Positions 8,684 to 15,320 of a DNA stretch of 26,660 nt are shown one piece after another. A model generated the notes under the pieces. It was not told the origin of the DNA. It worked only from the letters and a program-made list of their open reading frames with translations, and ran no database searches. This DNA comes from an uncultured Collinsella sp. Lineage in GTDB: Bacteria > Actinomycetota > Coriobacteriia > Coriobacteriales > Coriobacteriaceae. Every line of letters starts with the position of its first letter. The stretch's first letter is position 1. Where the stretch lies: the NCBI GenBank assembly GCA_937934355.1, contig CALGZY010000123.1, positions 1 to 26,660 on the forward strand, in the 5' to 3' direction. The position numbers and the translations under genes are program-made.

Positions 8684-9736
8684 ATGAATCCCAGGACTAA
8701 ATCTCAGGACATTCGCGACTTGAGCCAAAACGATATTCGCGAGCTCGTGGCCGAGCTTGGCCAGCCCGCCTTCCGCGCGAAGCAGCTCATCGAATGGGTC
8801 TTTGAGAAGAACGTTTGTTCGTTCGACGACATGACCAACCTTCCCAAGGCTTTCCGCGAGCAGCTTAAAGAGGCTTTTGCCTTTGATACGCCGACTGAAC
8901 TCACCAAGCAGGTTTCCAAAGATGGCTCGCGCAAGTATCTGCTCGAGTACCACGACGGCATTTCCGTCGAAACTGTCGGTATGCCCCGTCGCAACAAGCT
9001 TTCCGTCTGCGTTTCCACCCAGGCAGGCTGCGGCATGGGCTGTGCCTTTTGCGCTACCGGTCTCAACGGCCTCAAACGCTCTCTGACCGCTCAAGAGATC
9101 GTCGACCAGGTACTTCATGTATCCAACGACTTTGGCGAGCGCGTCACGAGCGTTGTCTTCATGGGCCAGGGCGAGCCGTTTGCCAACTACGACGAGGTTC
9201 TCAAGGCGTTGCGAATCCTCAACGACCCCGATGGCATCGGTATCGGTGCTCGTCACCTCACCGTCTCTACCAGCGGCGTTATTCCCGGTATTCGCAAATT
9301 TGCCGACATCCCCGAGCAGTTCACGCTTGCCGTTTCCCTGCATTCCGCCATCCAGTCGACACGCAATAAACTTATGCCCGGTGTTAAGAAGTACACGCTA
9401 CTTCGTCTTCACGAGGCGCTTCAACTCTACACCGAGAAGACCGGCCGCCGCCCGACCTATGAGTATGCCATGATCGAAGGCGTCAACGATACGAATCCCG
9501 AGATGCAGGCGCTCTGCGACTTCTGCGAGGGAACGTTGTGCCACGTTAACCTGATTCAGCTTAACGACATCGAGGGCAGCCCGCTCAAGCCGTCGCCGAT
9601 TCATAAGGTTGAGGATCTTCAGCGTCGTCTTGAGTCCCGTGGCATCGAGACCACGATTCGTAACTCCCGTGGTAACGATATTGACGCCGCTTGCGGACAG
9701 CTGAAGCAGCGCTTCAAAGTTCAGAAGAACGCATAG
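8684..9736 (+). CDS. rlmN: Dual-specificity 23S rRNA/tRNA adenine-C2 methyltransferase RlmN
   Basis: 350 residues. Radical-SAM enzyme that methylates A2503 of 23S rRNA and A37 of some tRNAs. The CxxxCxxC cluster motif is C116, C120, C123 in QAGCGMGCAFCATG. C109 (SVCVSTQ) and C337 (DAACGQL) correspond to the two extra cysteines used for methyl transfer in this family. GQGEPFANYDEV, STSGVIPGIRKFAD and VSLHSA are also typical. AAAGG lies about nine bases before the ATG. The gene faces the origin, opposite to most genes on this arm, and favours T-ending codons more than dnaA or gyrA do. It ends 37 bases before a strong terminator, with a parS-like palindrome in between. Confidence 0.97.
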   Translation: MNPRTKSQDIRDLSQNDIRELVAELGQPAFRAKQLIEWVFEKNVCSFDDMTNLPKAFREQLKEAFAFDTPTELTKQVSKDGSRKYLLEYHDGISVETVGMPRRNKLSVCVSTQAGCGMGCAFCATGLNGLKRSLTAQEIVDQVLHVSNDFGERVTSVVFMGQGEPFANYDEVLKALRILNDPDGIGIGARHLTVSTSGVIPGIRKFADIPEQFTLAVSLHSAIQSTRNKLMPGVKKYTLLRLHEALQLYTEKTGRRPTYEYAMIEGVNDTNPEMQALCDFCEGTLCHVNLIQLNDIEGSPLKPSPIHKVEDLQRRLESRGIETTIRNSRGNDIDAACGQLKQRFKVQKNA

Positions 9737-9754
9737 GGGAGTCGCACCCCAAAC

Positions 9755-9770
9755 CGTTTCATGTGAAACA
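9755..9770. promoter_or_regulatory. Degenerate parS-like site
   Basis: CGTTTCATGTGAAACA matches the parS consensus TGTTTCACGTGAAACA at 14 of 16 positions. It lies between the rlmN stop and its terminator, about 2.15 kb from the three perfect parS sites, in non-coding sequence. One of the two changes is a central C to T. Confidence 0.55.
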
Positions 9771-9773
9771 TCG

Positions 9774-9817
9774 AACGGCCCCGGTTACAGGAGATGCAAC
9801 CGGGGCCGTTTTATTTA
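9774..9817 (+). terminator. Rho-independent terminator of rlmN
   Basis: A perfect 13-bp stem (AACGGCCCCGGTT at 9774-9786 with its complement at 9798-9810) around an 11-base loop, followed by TTATTTATT. Confidence 0.9.
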
Positions 9818-9861
9818 TTGACCTTAATTTTGAATCAGCTGCTACCTGTCCCATTTTTTAC

Positions 9862-9906
9862 GGCCAAAATATGGGGTCCTTGCCTCGTGAATCAGACAAG
9901 GACCCC
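9862..9906 (-). terminator. Rho-independent terminator of the parB operon
   Basis: A perfect 10-bp stem (GGGGTCCTTG at 9873-9882 with CAAGGACCCC at 9897-9906). Read on the minus strand it is followed by ATATTTTGG, giving a short U-rich tail about 30 bases after the last gene of the rsmG-parAB unit. Confidence 0.65.
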
Positions 9907-9927
9907 TCAAAATATGCTGAGTAATTG

Positions 9928-9939
9928 TTAGGTACCTAA
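9928..9939. repeat. 12-bp palindrome TTAGGTACCTAA, copy 1
   Basis: A perfect palindrome overlapping the stop codon of the small membrane protein. An identical copy, also preceded by G, lies at 13432-13443. No known site was recognised. Confidence 0.5.
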
Positions 9940-10190
9940 TAGCCTACATTTTCCCATTGGTTACTAACCCAACCTTGATTAATCTTGGGATTCTTCGTTA
10001 CCTGAGCCGTACGCATGGCAACATCTTCTGTCATAACATCCATTTTCTTCTTGGATGTATCGACAATATCTTGCGCACTACGAAGCAAACGACCTCGAAG
10101 TTCATCGTCTGTCGCGATCTTATAGCCAGCAAAGGCACCAGCCGCGACAGTCGTCGCCAATGCAATCGCAGTTAAAATCCTATTCCTCAT
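9936..10190 (-). CDS. Small membrane-anchored protein encoded after parB
   Basis: 84 residues starting MRNRILTAIALATTV. The ATG at 10190 is chosen because AAGGAGG stands five bases before it; an in-frame start six codons earlier (10208) lacks this. Residues about 5-25 form one hydrophobic segment with a positive N-terminus, so a membrane anchor or uncleaved signal. The remaining 60 residues are polar and helical in character (DDELRGRLLRSAQDIVDTSKKKMD), faintly like YtxH-type small proteins. The start lies within the parB 3' end (11-base overlap), so it is translated with the partition genes. I do not recognise a family and assign no function; coupling to parB suggests a link to chromosome segregation or its membrane attachment, but this is only context. 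Confidence 0.75.
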   Translation of the reverse strand: MRNRILTAIALATTVAAGAFAGYKIATDDELRGRLLRSAQDIVDTSKKKMDVMTEDVAMRTAQVTKNPKINQGWVSNQWENVGY

Positions 10191-11085
10191 CTTGGCCTCC
10201 TTGATCAAACTGAATCATTTCGCCAAGAATACGAGAGAGCTCTTCCTCGTCTTTAAACTCAATCTCAATCTTATTCTTTCCACGCGAGCTCTTAACACGC
10301 ACGTTGGTATTAAAAACCTGACGAAGCACGCGGGCAGCCTTTTTAAAAGACTGAGGCGTTGCAGGCCTCGACGTCTTAGGTGTCTCTCCGGCAGAAAACA
10401 ACGGAGCAAGATTTTCTGTCGCTCTTACTGAAAGGCCCTCTGCAACAACCTTCTCTGCAAGTCGAATTCGAGCGTCCTCATAGGGAACTGCAAGAATCGC
10501 ACGTGCATGACCAGCAGTAAGTTTGCCCTCAAAAATCATCTGCTGAACAACTTCAGGGAGATCGAGAAGGCGCAGCGAGTTTGTAATTGCAGAGCGTGAC
10601 TTGCTGACCGCCTTCGACAATGCCTCCTGGGTCATACCGCTGGCATCGATAAGCTGGCGATAGCCCTTAGCCTCTTCGACGGGATTCAGATCAGAACGCT
10701 GAAGGTTTTCGATCAGAGCAAGAGCCAGCATCTCTTCATCATTAACATCTTTAATGATGACAGGCAGCTCCTCAAGACCAGCAAGCTTTGACGCTTGGTA
10801 ACGACGCTCACCAGCGATGATCTCATAGCCGTTTCCATGTTTGCGAACCAAAAGCGGCTGCAAGACGCCATGTTCTTGGATTGATTCGCTCAACTCACGA
10901 AGTTCAGTTTCGTTAAAGTGAATTCGCGGCTGATTAGGGTTGGGAACGATATCCTCAATAGGTAGTTTTGTTTCAGATGCGGCATTCGAAGCCGATGCAG
11001 CCGAACCACCGGTCTCATACTCGGCCTCTGAGACCAAAGCATTGAGTCCACGTCCCAATCCGCCACGTTTCTTTACACTAGGCAC
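10180..11085 (-). CDS. parB: Chromosome partitioning protein ParB (CTP-dependent parS-binding clamp)
   Basis: 301 residues from GTG at 11085, with GAGGTGAT eight bases upstream. The N-terminal GGLGRGLNALV (8-18) is the conserved ParA-contacting peptide. LPIEDIVPNPNQPR begins the ParB/Srx domain, GERRYQAS (92-99) is the CTP-binding motif, and ALIENLQRSDLNPVEEA is typical. A helix-turn-helix at about 149-172 (MTQEALSKAVSKSRSAITNSLRLL) contacts parS. TAGHARAIL (190-198) and a C-terminal dimerisation domain ending near FDQGGQDEE follow. The gene overlaps parA by eight bases. It loads on parS sites at 11918-12011 and spreads, with ParA, to separate newly copied origins. Confidence 0.97.
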   Translation of the reverse strand: MPSVKKRGGLGRGLNALVSEAEYETGGSAASASNAASETKLPIEDIVPNPNQPRIHFNETELRELSESIQEHGVLQPLLVRKHGNGYEIIAGERRYQASKLAGLEELPVIIKDVNDEEMLALALIENLQRSDLNPVEEAKGYRQLIDASGMTQEALSKAVSKSRSAITNSLRLLDLPEVVQQMIFEGKLTAGHARAILAVPYEDARIRLAEKVVAEGLSVRATENLAPLFSAGETPKTSRPATPQSFKKAARVLRQVFNTNVRVKSSRGKNKIEIEFKDEEELSRILGEMIQFDQGGQDEE

Positions 11086-11878
11086 GCTTGATCACCTCTT
11101 TTGCAAGGTTCATATATGCTTTTGCACCCTTATTTTGAGGTGCATAGGTAATTACCGGTTCCCCAAAAGACGGAGCTTCGGAGATTTTAACCGTACGGGG
11201 GATCAACGTCTTAAATGCCTTATCACCAAAGTACGATTGAACCTCCTCAACAACCTGATTCGATAGAGAAGTACGCGAGTCATACATGGTCATAAGCACA
11301 CCATAGGTGTCTAAGCCCTTGTTCAGCCGTGATTTGACCATCTTCATTGACTCAAGCAGCTTCGTAACGCCCTCGAGTGCGTAATACTCGCACTGGATCG
11401 GAATCAAAACGCTGTCTGCTGCGGTCAAAGCGTTGATAGTAAGCAGGCCGAGCGAAGGAGGGCAGTCAATGAAAATAAAATCGAACTCGTCCTGAATCGG
11501 CTCAAGCAAATCTTTGAGACGGGTTTCACGAGCAATTGCGCTTACGAGTTCAATTTCCGCGCCTGCAAGCTGAATTGTAGCCGGAATTACGAATACCTTT
11601 TTGCAATTTGTATCAAGAACAAGCGATTCTGCCGGCACATCATTCAACAATGCATCATAGATGCAGTGATCAAGGTCTTCTTTTTCAATTCCGAATCCAC
11701 TGGTGCTGTTTCCCTGCGGATCAAAATCAACAATCAGTGTCTTACGACCCTGCTCACCCAGTGCTGCTGCAAGGTTTACAGCCGTCGTTGACTTACCGAC
11801 GCCGCCTTTTTGATTGATGATTGCAATGATACGCGTGTCTTTTGCGCTCTTAGAACGCTTAACGTCGCGAAATCCCAC
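11078..11878 (-). CDS. parA: Chromosome partitioning ATPase ParA (Soj)
   Basis: 266 residues from GTG at 11878 with AGGAGG about seven bases upstream. The deviant Walker A NQKGGVGKSTT begins near residue 22, with LIVDFDPQGN, FIFIDCPPSLGLLT and PIQCEYYALEG as the other signature segments. The protein cycles between ATP dimers bound to DNA and ADP monomers under ParB control. In B. subtilis Soj also regulates DnaA; whether this holds here is unknown, but the gene lies only 3.5 kb from the origin. Downstream of rsmG, with the parS array filling the 134-bp gap. No clear promoter was found in that gap. Lower GC and more A/T-ending codons than the gyrase genes. Confidence 0.97.
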   Translation of the reverse strand: MGFRDVKRSKSAKDTRIIAIINQKGGVGKSTTAVNLAAALGEQGRKTLIVDFDPQGNSTSGFGIEKEDLDHCIYDALLNDVPAESLVLDTNCKKVFVIPATIQLAGAEIELVSAIARETRLKDLLEPIQDEFDFIFIDCPPSLGLLTINALTAADSVLIPIQCEYYALEGVTKLLESMKMVKSRLNKGLDTYGVLMTMYDSRTSLSNQVVEEVQSYFGDKAFKTLIPRTVKISEAPSFGEPVITYAPQNKGAKAYMNLAKEVIKRA

Positions 11879-11917
11879 GGTCCCTCCTGGTGTGTATTAA
11901 AGCTGTCAAACGGAGGA

Positions 11918-11933
11918 TGTTTCACGTGAAACA
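11918..11933. promoter_or_regulatory. parS site 1
   Basis: Exact 16-bp parS TGTTTCACGTGAAACA, the ParB loading site, 40 bases upstream of the parA GTG. Confidence 0.95.
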
Positions 11934-11956
11934 TTCCGAATCGATAGCAACTGCTA

Positions 11957-11972
11957 TGTTTCACGTGAAACA
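11957..11972. promoter_or_regulatory. parS site 2
   Basis: Exact TGTTTCACGTGAAACA, starting exactly 39 bp after site 1. Confidence 0.95.
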
Positions 11973-11995
11973 CTGCAAGCTGTTAGTATCCATTA

Positions 11996-12011
11996 TGTTT
12001 CACGTGAAACA
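11996..12011. promoter_or_regulatory. parS site 3
   Basis: Exact TGTTTCACGTGAAACA, starting exactly 39 bp after site 2 and ending one base before the rsmG stop codon. Confidence 0.95.
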
Positions 12012-12012
12012 T

Positions 12013-12750
12013 CTAGGCAAGCGGATTCTTCTTTGCCATGCCATTTGCACGAGGCAATGAAACGGATGCTGAATGACTCTTCTTAAGAACAATGAACTCC
12101 CTGTGACCCAAGCCTTCAGGCAAATCAATTGCGTCATTCAGAAGCAAAGTGAAGCCGCAAATCTTAGCTGCTGACATGCCGGAAGCAAGCTCCTCATCCG
12201 AAGGATTGCCCTTGGTGATAACAAATAGCCCTCCATCCTTCAGGTACGGAGCCGCATACTCAACAAGAATCGGTAGAGGGGCCAGTGCGCGGGCGGTTAC
12301 AACGGAGAACTGCTTCTTATGGCTTCGAGCATATTCTTCAAGACGATCATGAACCGCATGAGCATGTTTTAATCCAAGAGCATGGACAAAGGAATTAACC
12401 GCATCAACCTTCTTGCCAACAGAGTCAATATAAGTAGCTTTACGATGCGTGGTTATGGTTAATGGAATACCAGGGAAGCCCGCACCTGTTCCCATATCGA
12501 GCAAAGCTCCCTCAGGAGCCTTATTGATATAGGGGAGCAAAACAAGTGAGTCGAGGATATGAAGTACGGCAGCATCTTCTACGTTAAGAATACGGGTGAG
12601 ATTGGTTGTCTTATTTGTTTCTAGAACCAAATCCAAATGCTGGATACATTTCCTCAGCTCAATATCAGTTACGCTCAAGGAATATTCTTTGCAATAGGAA
12701 GTTAGGCGACCCAACATCTCGTCAGCCTGCTGATCGGTAAGTACAAACAA
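12013..12750 (-). CDS. rsmG: 16S rRNA (guanine527-N7)-methyltransferase RsmG (GidB)
   Basis: 245 residues from a TTG at 12750 (MFVLTDQQADEM), chosen because AAAGGAG lies six bases before it. A longer frame opening at a TTG at 12798 is rejected since that codon sits in the U-tract of a terminator. SAM-binding motif LLDMGTGAGFPGIPL (83-97), NLTRI (50-54), HILDSL (64-69) and VTARALAPL are family signatures. The enzyme methylates G527 of 16S rRNA; loss causes low-level streptomycin resistance. The usual length is about 210-240 residues; the tail here is slightly extended (SLPRANGMAKKNPLA). First gene of the rsmG-parA-parB unit. Confidence 0.92.
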   Translation of the reverse strand: MFVLTDQQADEMLGRLTSYCKEYSLSVTDIELRKCIQHLDLVLETNKTTNLTRILNVEDAAVLHILDSLVLLPYINKAPEGALLDMGTGAGFPGIPLTITTHRKATYIDSVGKKVDAVNSFVHALGLKHAHAVHDRLEEYARSHKKQFSVVTARALAPLPILVEYAAPYLKDGGLFVITKGNPSDEELASGMSAAKICGFTLLLNDAIDLPEGLGHREFIVLKKSHSASVSLPRANGMAKKNPLA

Positions 12751-12794
12751 CAGAAGCTCCTTTCTGACAAAAATCAGCGTATCGAGAACTTTTG

Positions 12795-12827
12795 ACAAAA
12801 AAAGGGGACGTGGAAACCACGTCCCCC
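12795..12827 (-). terminator. Rho-independent terminator between jag and rsmG
   Basis: Minus-strand stem GGGGACGTGG / CCACGTCCCC (12804-12826) with a three-base loop, followed by seven T. It ends the rpmH-rnpA-yidD-yidC-jag unit and separates it from rsmG. Confidence 0.93.
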
Positions 12828-12846
12828 TAGCATAAGCTCGAGTAGA

Positions 12847-13416
12847 TTATCGAGCAACAATCACCACATGGCGATCAGGGTCAGAACCCTCAGAATGAGT
12901 ATCGACTGCATCGTTGCCACGAAGTGCAATGTGAACCAGTCGACGCTCGTAGGCATTCATGGGCGGAAGCGAAACACTCTTATGAGTGCGAATGGCACGC
13001 TCGGCAGCAGACTGAGCCATGGAGGCAACCTTGTCCTGACGGCGGCTCTTGTATCCCTCGACGTCCACTACAACCGGATACCTAAAGCCAAGTTTGCGGC
13101 TCACCAGCAAAGAGAACATAACCTGAAGGGCATCAAGGGTGCGACCATGACGGCCAATGAGAACAGCAAGGTCGGGAGCCGTTACATCCAAAATCAGCTC
13201 ACCTTCGTCGCCCTCATACTCATCGATAGGAGAGTTGGCGGCATCGAAGTGCGAAAGGATGGAACGCAGGATGGAAATAGCAACATCGGCAATGGTGTCG
13301 AGCTCCTCATCGGTCAGCTCTTCACCAGCCTTGTAGCGCTGTGCAATCTCGGGATAATCGCCCGCGACCTGCGGGGCAACCTCCTCAAGCATATCCTCGA
13401 TGATCTCTTCAGACAT
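12847..13416 (-). CDS. jag: Jag/KhpB family KH-R3H RNA-binding protein
   Basis: 189 residues from ATG at 13416, with GGAG six bases upstream; an in-frame TTG four codons earlier overlaps that ribosome binding site and is rejected. Acidic N-terminus (EEIIEDMLEEVAPQ), then a KH domain with the GxxG loop LIGRHGRTLDALQ (87-97), and an R3H domain (NAYERRLVHIAL, 154-165). Members bind RNA with KhpA and affect cell elongation and division; a phosphorylation-linked role is known in streptococci. The N-terminal Jag domain of Bacillus and Streptococcus proteins seems missing or much reduced. Follows yidC in the ribosomal-protein L34 operon, the usual position. Confidence 0.92.
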   Translation of the reverse strand: MSEEIIEDMLEEVAPQVAGDYPEIAQRYKAGEELTDEELDTIADVAISILRSILSHFDAANSPIDEYEGDEGELILDVTAPDLAVLIGRHGRTLDALQVMFSLLVSRKLGFRYPVVVDVEGYKSRRQDKVASMAQSAAERAIRTHKSVSLPPMNAYERRLVHIALRGNDAVDTHSEGSDPDRHVVIVAR

Positions 13417-13431
13417 AACGTACTCCAAAAG

Positions 13432-13443
13432 TTAGGTACCTAA
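13432..13443. repeat. 12-bp palindrome TTAGGTACCTAA, copy 2
   Basis: Identical to 9928-9939 and located in the yidC-jag gap, 15 bases before the jag ATG. Confidence 0.5.
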
Positions 13444-13460
13444 ATAAGATTGATATCCCA

Positions 13461-14231
13461 CTACTTCTTCTTGTGCGGGCGCGGCTTCTTCTCTCGACGA
13501 GTGACCTCAACCTGCAGCGGAGCGTTCTTAAGACGCTCCTCCTCATCGGCTTTCGCCTTGTCGATGACCTTCTGCGTCACAAAAATCTGCTGGATAACCT
13601 GCCAAGCAGACGAGACGTCGTAGTACAGCAGAACACCAACGGGAAGGCTCCAGCCCATCCAAAGCATCATGACCGTCATGACAACGGCCATCATACGCAT
13701 GCTCTGAGCCTGCTGGCCGGTCTGGTTGCGCGACATATAGAGCTGCGGAATCAGGGTCAGGACGGCGAACAGGATCAGGCAAACCAGCGCAGGCAGTGCA
13801 ACCATAAAGCCATCGGCAAAGGAAGCACTCGGCGTGGTGGTCAGGTCGGGCAGGATGTTGAAGAACGAGAACGTGCCGTCGTTAAAGTACTGCGGCAGGT
13901 TGCGCAGCAATGTAAACAGGGCGAACAGGATAGGCATCTGAATCAGCAGCGGCAGACAGCCAGCCATGGGGTTGAACTTGTTCTCGCTGTAGAACTTCTG
14001 CATCTCCTCGGCCTGACGCTGGGGATCGTCGGCATAGCGCTCCTGGATCTCGAGCATCTTGGGCTGCAGCACCTGCATGCGAGCCGTCGACTTGGTCGAC
14101 TTGAGCATGAGCGGCGTCAGCAGCAGACGGATGATGACCACCAGGATGATGATGGACAGGCCCCAGTCGACCGCAAAGGTCTGGATGAGCTTGAGCAGCT
14201 CGAAAAGGATGTTAACGATCCAATCCCACAT
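13461..14231 (-). CDS. yidC: Membrane protein insertase YidC/Oxa1/Alb3
   Basis: 256 residues, the short Gram-positive type without the large periplasmic domain. The first transmembrane helix WGLSIIILVVIIRLLLTPL carries R35, the conserved groove arginine. MQVLQPKMLEIQERYADDPQRQAEEMQKFY forms the cytoplasmic coiled hairpin. Further helices include MAGCLPLLIQMPILFALFTLL, ALVCLILFAVLTLIPQLYM and MMAVVMTVMMLWMGWSLPVGVLLYY. The basic tail (VTRREKKPRPHKKK) is typical of forms that contact the ribosome. GGAGG lies ten bases before the ATG. No lipobox cysteine is seen. It inserts membrane proteins alone or with SecYEG. Confidence 0.96.
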   Translation of the reverse strand: MWDWIVNILFELLKLIQTFAVDWGLSIIILVVIIRLLLTPLMLKSTKSTARMQVLQPKMLEIQERYADDPQRQAEEMQKFYSENKFNPMAGCLPLLIQMPILFALFTLLRNLPQYFNDGTFSFFNILPDLTTTPSASFADGFMVALPALVCLILFAVLTLIPQLYMSRNQTGQQAQSMRMMAVVMTVMMLWMGWSLPVGVLLYYDVSSAWQVIQQIFVTQKVIDKAKADEEERLKNAPLQVEVTRREKKPRPHKKK

Positions 14232-14260
14232 GTAAGTTTTCCTCCGATAGCGAGTGCCCG

Positions 14261-14485
14261 CTAGGGCACAGGGTCATAACCGCCGACGTGCAGGGGATTG
14301 CAACGAGCGATGCGCCTCACGGCAAGCCAGCAGCCTCTCAAAACACCGTGCTTCTCAATCGCCTGGATGGCGTATTGCGAGCACGTTGGGTAATAAATGC
14401 AGGCGTCAGGCAATAAGGGCGAAATAACCTGTTGATATATGCGAATAGGAGCGATGGCAACACGTCGCAAAACGTGATTGCTCAT
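14261..14485 (-). CDS. yidD: Membrane protein insertion efficiency factor YidD
   Basis: 74 residues with the family core: [26 protein letters not shown], a conserved pair of cysteines, and [14 protein letters not shown] at the C-terminus. Small amphipathic inner-membrane-associated protein that helps YidC-dependent insertion. The ATG overlaps the rnpA stop as ATGA, and yidC follows after 29 bases. Confidence 0.95.
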   Translation of the reverse strand: MSNHVLRRVAIAPIRIYQQVISPLLPDACIYYPTCSQYAIQAIEKHGVLRGCWLAVRRIARCNPLHVGGYDPVP

Positions 14486-14820
14486 CGCTCCTCCCCGGCA
14501 ACGCCGGCGCGCTTCATAAGCGAACGCAACGCCTTGTCCATCTCCTGCGGCGAGGAAACCCTCGTCTTGGGAGTTGCAAACAAGATGATGTCATAACCCG
14601 CAACGGGAAATCCGCAGCTGCGGGCGGCCTCGCGCATCACACGCTTAGATCGGTTGCGCACGACGGCACAACCGAGTCGCTTAGCACCAACGAAGGCGAC
14701 CCTTCCGGAGTCGCCTTCGCCAACCGATTCACATATGGTCATTCGAATCAGAGGGTGATTGAAACGACGCCCCTGACTGAACACATGCTCGAAATCTTGC
14801 CGAGACTTAATAGTCTTCAT
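14482..14820 (-). CDS. rnpA: Ribonuclease P protein component
   Basis: 112 residues. [15 protein letters not shown] at the N-terminus and [28 protein letters not shown] (the RNR signature region) identify the protein subunit that binds the RNase P RNA and helps mature tRNA 5' ends. Located 20 bases after rpmH. No clear Shine-Dalgarno is seen before the ATG (ACACACATCTCGC), so translation may depend on coupling with rpmH. Confidence 0.95.
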   Translation of the reverse strand: MKTIKSRQDFEHVFSQGRRFNHPLIRMTICESVGEGDSGRVAFVGAKRLGCAVVRNRSKRVMREAARSCGFPVAGYDIILFATPKTRVSSPQEMDKALRSLMKRAGVAGEER

Positions 14821-14840
14821 GCGAGATGTGTGTATCGCTG

Positions 14841-14975
14841 CTAGACAGTGAGACGCTTGCGGCCCTTGGCGCGACGACGGGCGAGCACGGCACGACCACC
14901 CTTAGTGGCCATACGGGCACGGAAGCCATGGGTCTTGGCACGCTTACGCTTATTAGGCTGATACGTACGCTTCAT
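14841..14975 (-). CDS. rpmH: 50S ribosomal protein L34
   Basis: 44 residues, [20 protein letters not shown] at the start and KGRKRLTV at the end, the normal length and sequence for L34. AGGAGG lies eight bases before the ATG at 14975. A longer open frame begins at 15035 but would add 20 residues not found in the family and passes through the leader hairpin. First gene of the operon. Confidence 0.97.
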   Translation of the reverse strand: MKRTYQPNKRKRAKTHGFRARMATKGGRAVLARRRAKGRKRLTV

Positions 14976-15003
14976 CTTAAGTTCCTCCTGCTGCATTTCG
15001 AGT

Positions 15004-15021
15004 GTCCGCGGGGACGCGGAC
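15004..15021 (-). other. Hairpin in the rpmH leader
   Basis: GTCCGCG and CGCGGAC form a perfect 7-bp stem around four bases in the rpmH 5' leader, about 28 bases before the start codon. It has no U-tract, so not a terminator; it may stabilise the transcript or regulate translation. Confidence 0.4.
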
Positions 15022-15047
15022 GCAGATATAGACACGTGAGCTTGAAG

Positions 15048-15077
15048 ATTGTAGGGAAATCAATGTTCAAATGTCAA
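15048..15077 (-). promoter_or_regulatory. rpmH: Promoter of the rpmH-rnpA-yidD-yidC-jag operon
   Basis: The minus strand has a perfect TTGACA (15077-15072), an 18-base spacer and TACAAT (15053-15048). The transcript would start about 65 bases before the rpmH ATG. Confidence 0.8.
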
Positions 15078-15169
15078 GAAATCAAAGGTAAAAGGTTGCG
15101 CAGTTCACACGGTTCCCCCATAAGCACAACCGAAATTTGCGCCTCATGGCAACCTTTCACGATATTTCA

Positions 15170-15300
15170 TCGAGTTTTCAACAGGTCATGTTGGCAATGT
15201 TGAGAACTTTTCGCCCATTTTCCAAAGTTTTCAACAAGTTTTGAAAAGTTGTCGAAAGATGAGAAACGTTGCACGGTGAGCTACTATTTGTTCGAAACCT
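15170..15300. other. Putative oriC, upstream half: DnaA-box-like cluster
   Basis: The 345-bp gap 14976-15320 between rpmH and the GHKL gene carries TTTTCAACA at 15175-15183 and 15228-15236, its one-base variant TTCTCAACA on the minus strand at 15198-15206, and TTGAAAAGTTGTCGAAA at 15241-15257. The last is repeated with one change in the dnaA-dnaN gap. A weaker TGTTCGAAA lies at 15289-15297. These differ from the standard box TTATCCACA at two positions but are clustered, palindromically oriented and shared by both gaps. Assignment as an origin half is inferred from this and from gene order. The rest of the gap holds the rpmH promoter and leader; no clear promoter for the GHKL gene was found. 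Confidence 0.65.
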
Positions 15301-15320
15301 TTTGAAAGATTGCGAGCGGC

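Noticed and set aside
11901..11906. TTGACA-like hexamer on the minus strand near parA as a -35
   Set aside because: A -10 at 17 bases would fall on the parA ribosome binding site, and no TATAAT-like hexamer is there.
12751..12798. Extra 16 codons at the rsmG N-terminus from a TTG at 12798
   Set aside because: The TTG is in the T-tract of the jag terminator, whereas the TTG at 12750 has an ideal AAAGGAG.
14976..15035. Twenty-residue extension of L34
   Set aside because: L34 is 44 residues in nearly all bacteria and the ATG at 14975 has AGGAGG at the right distance.
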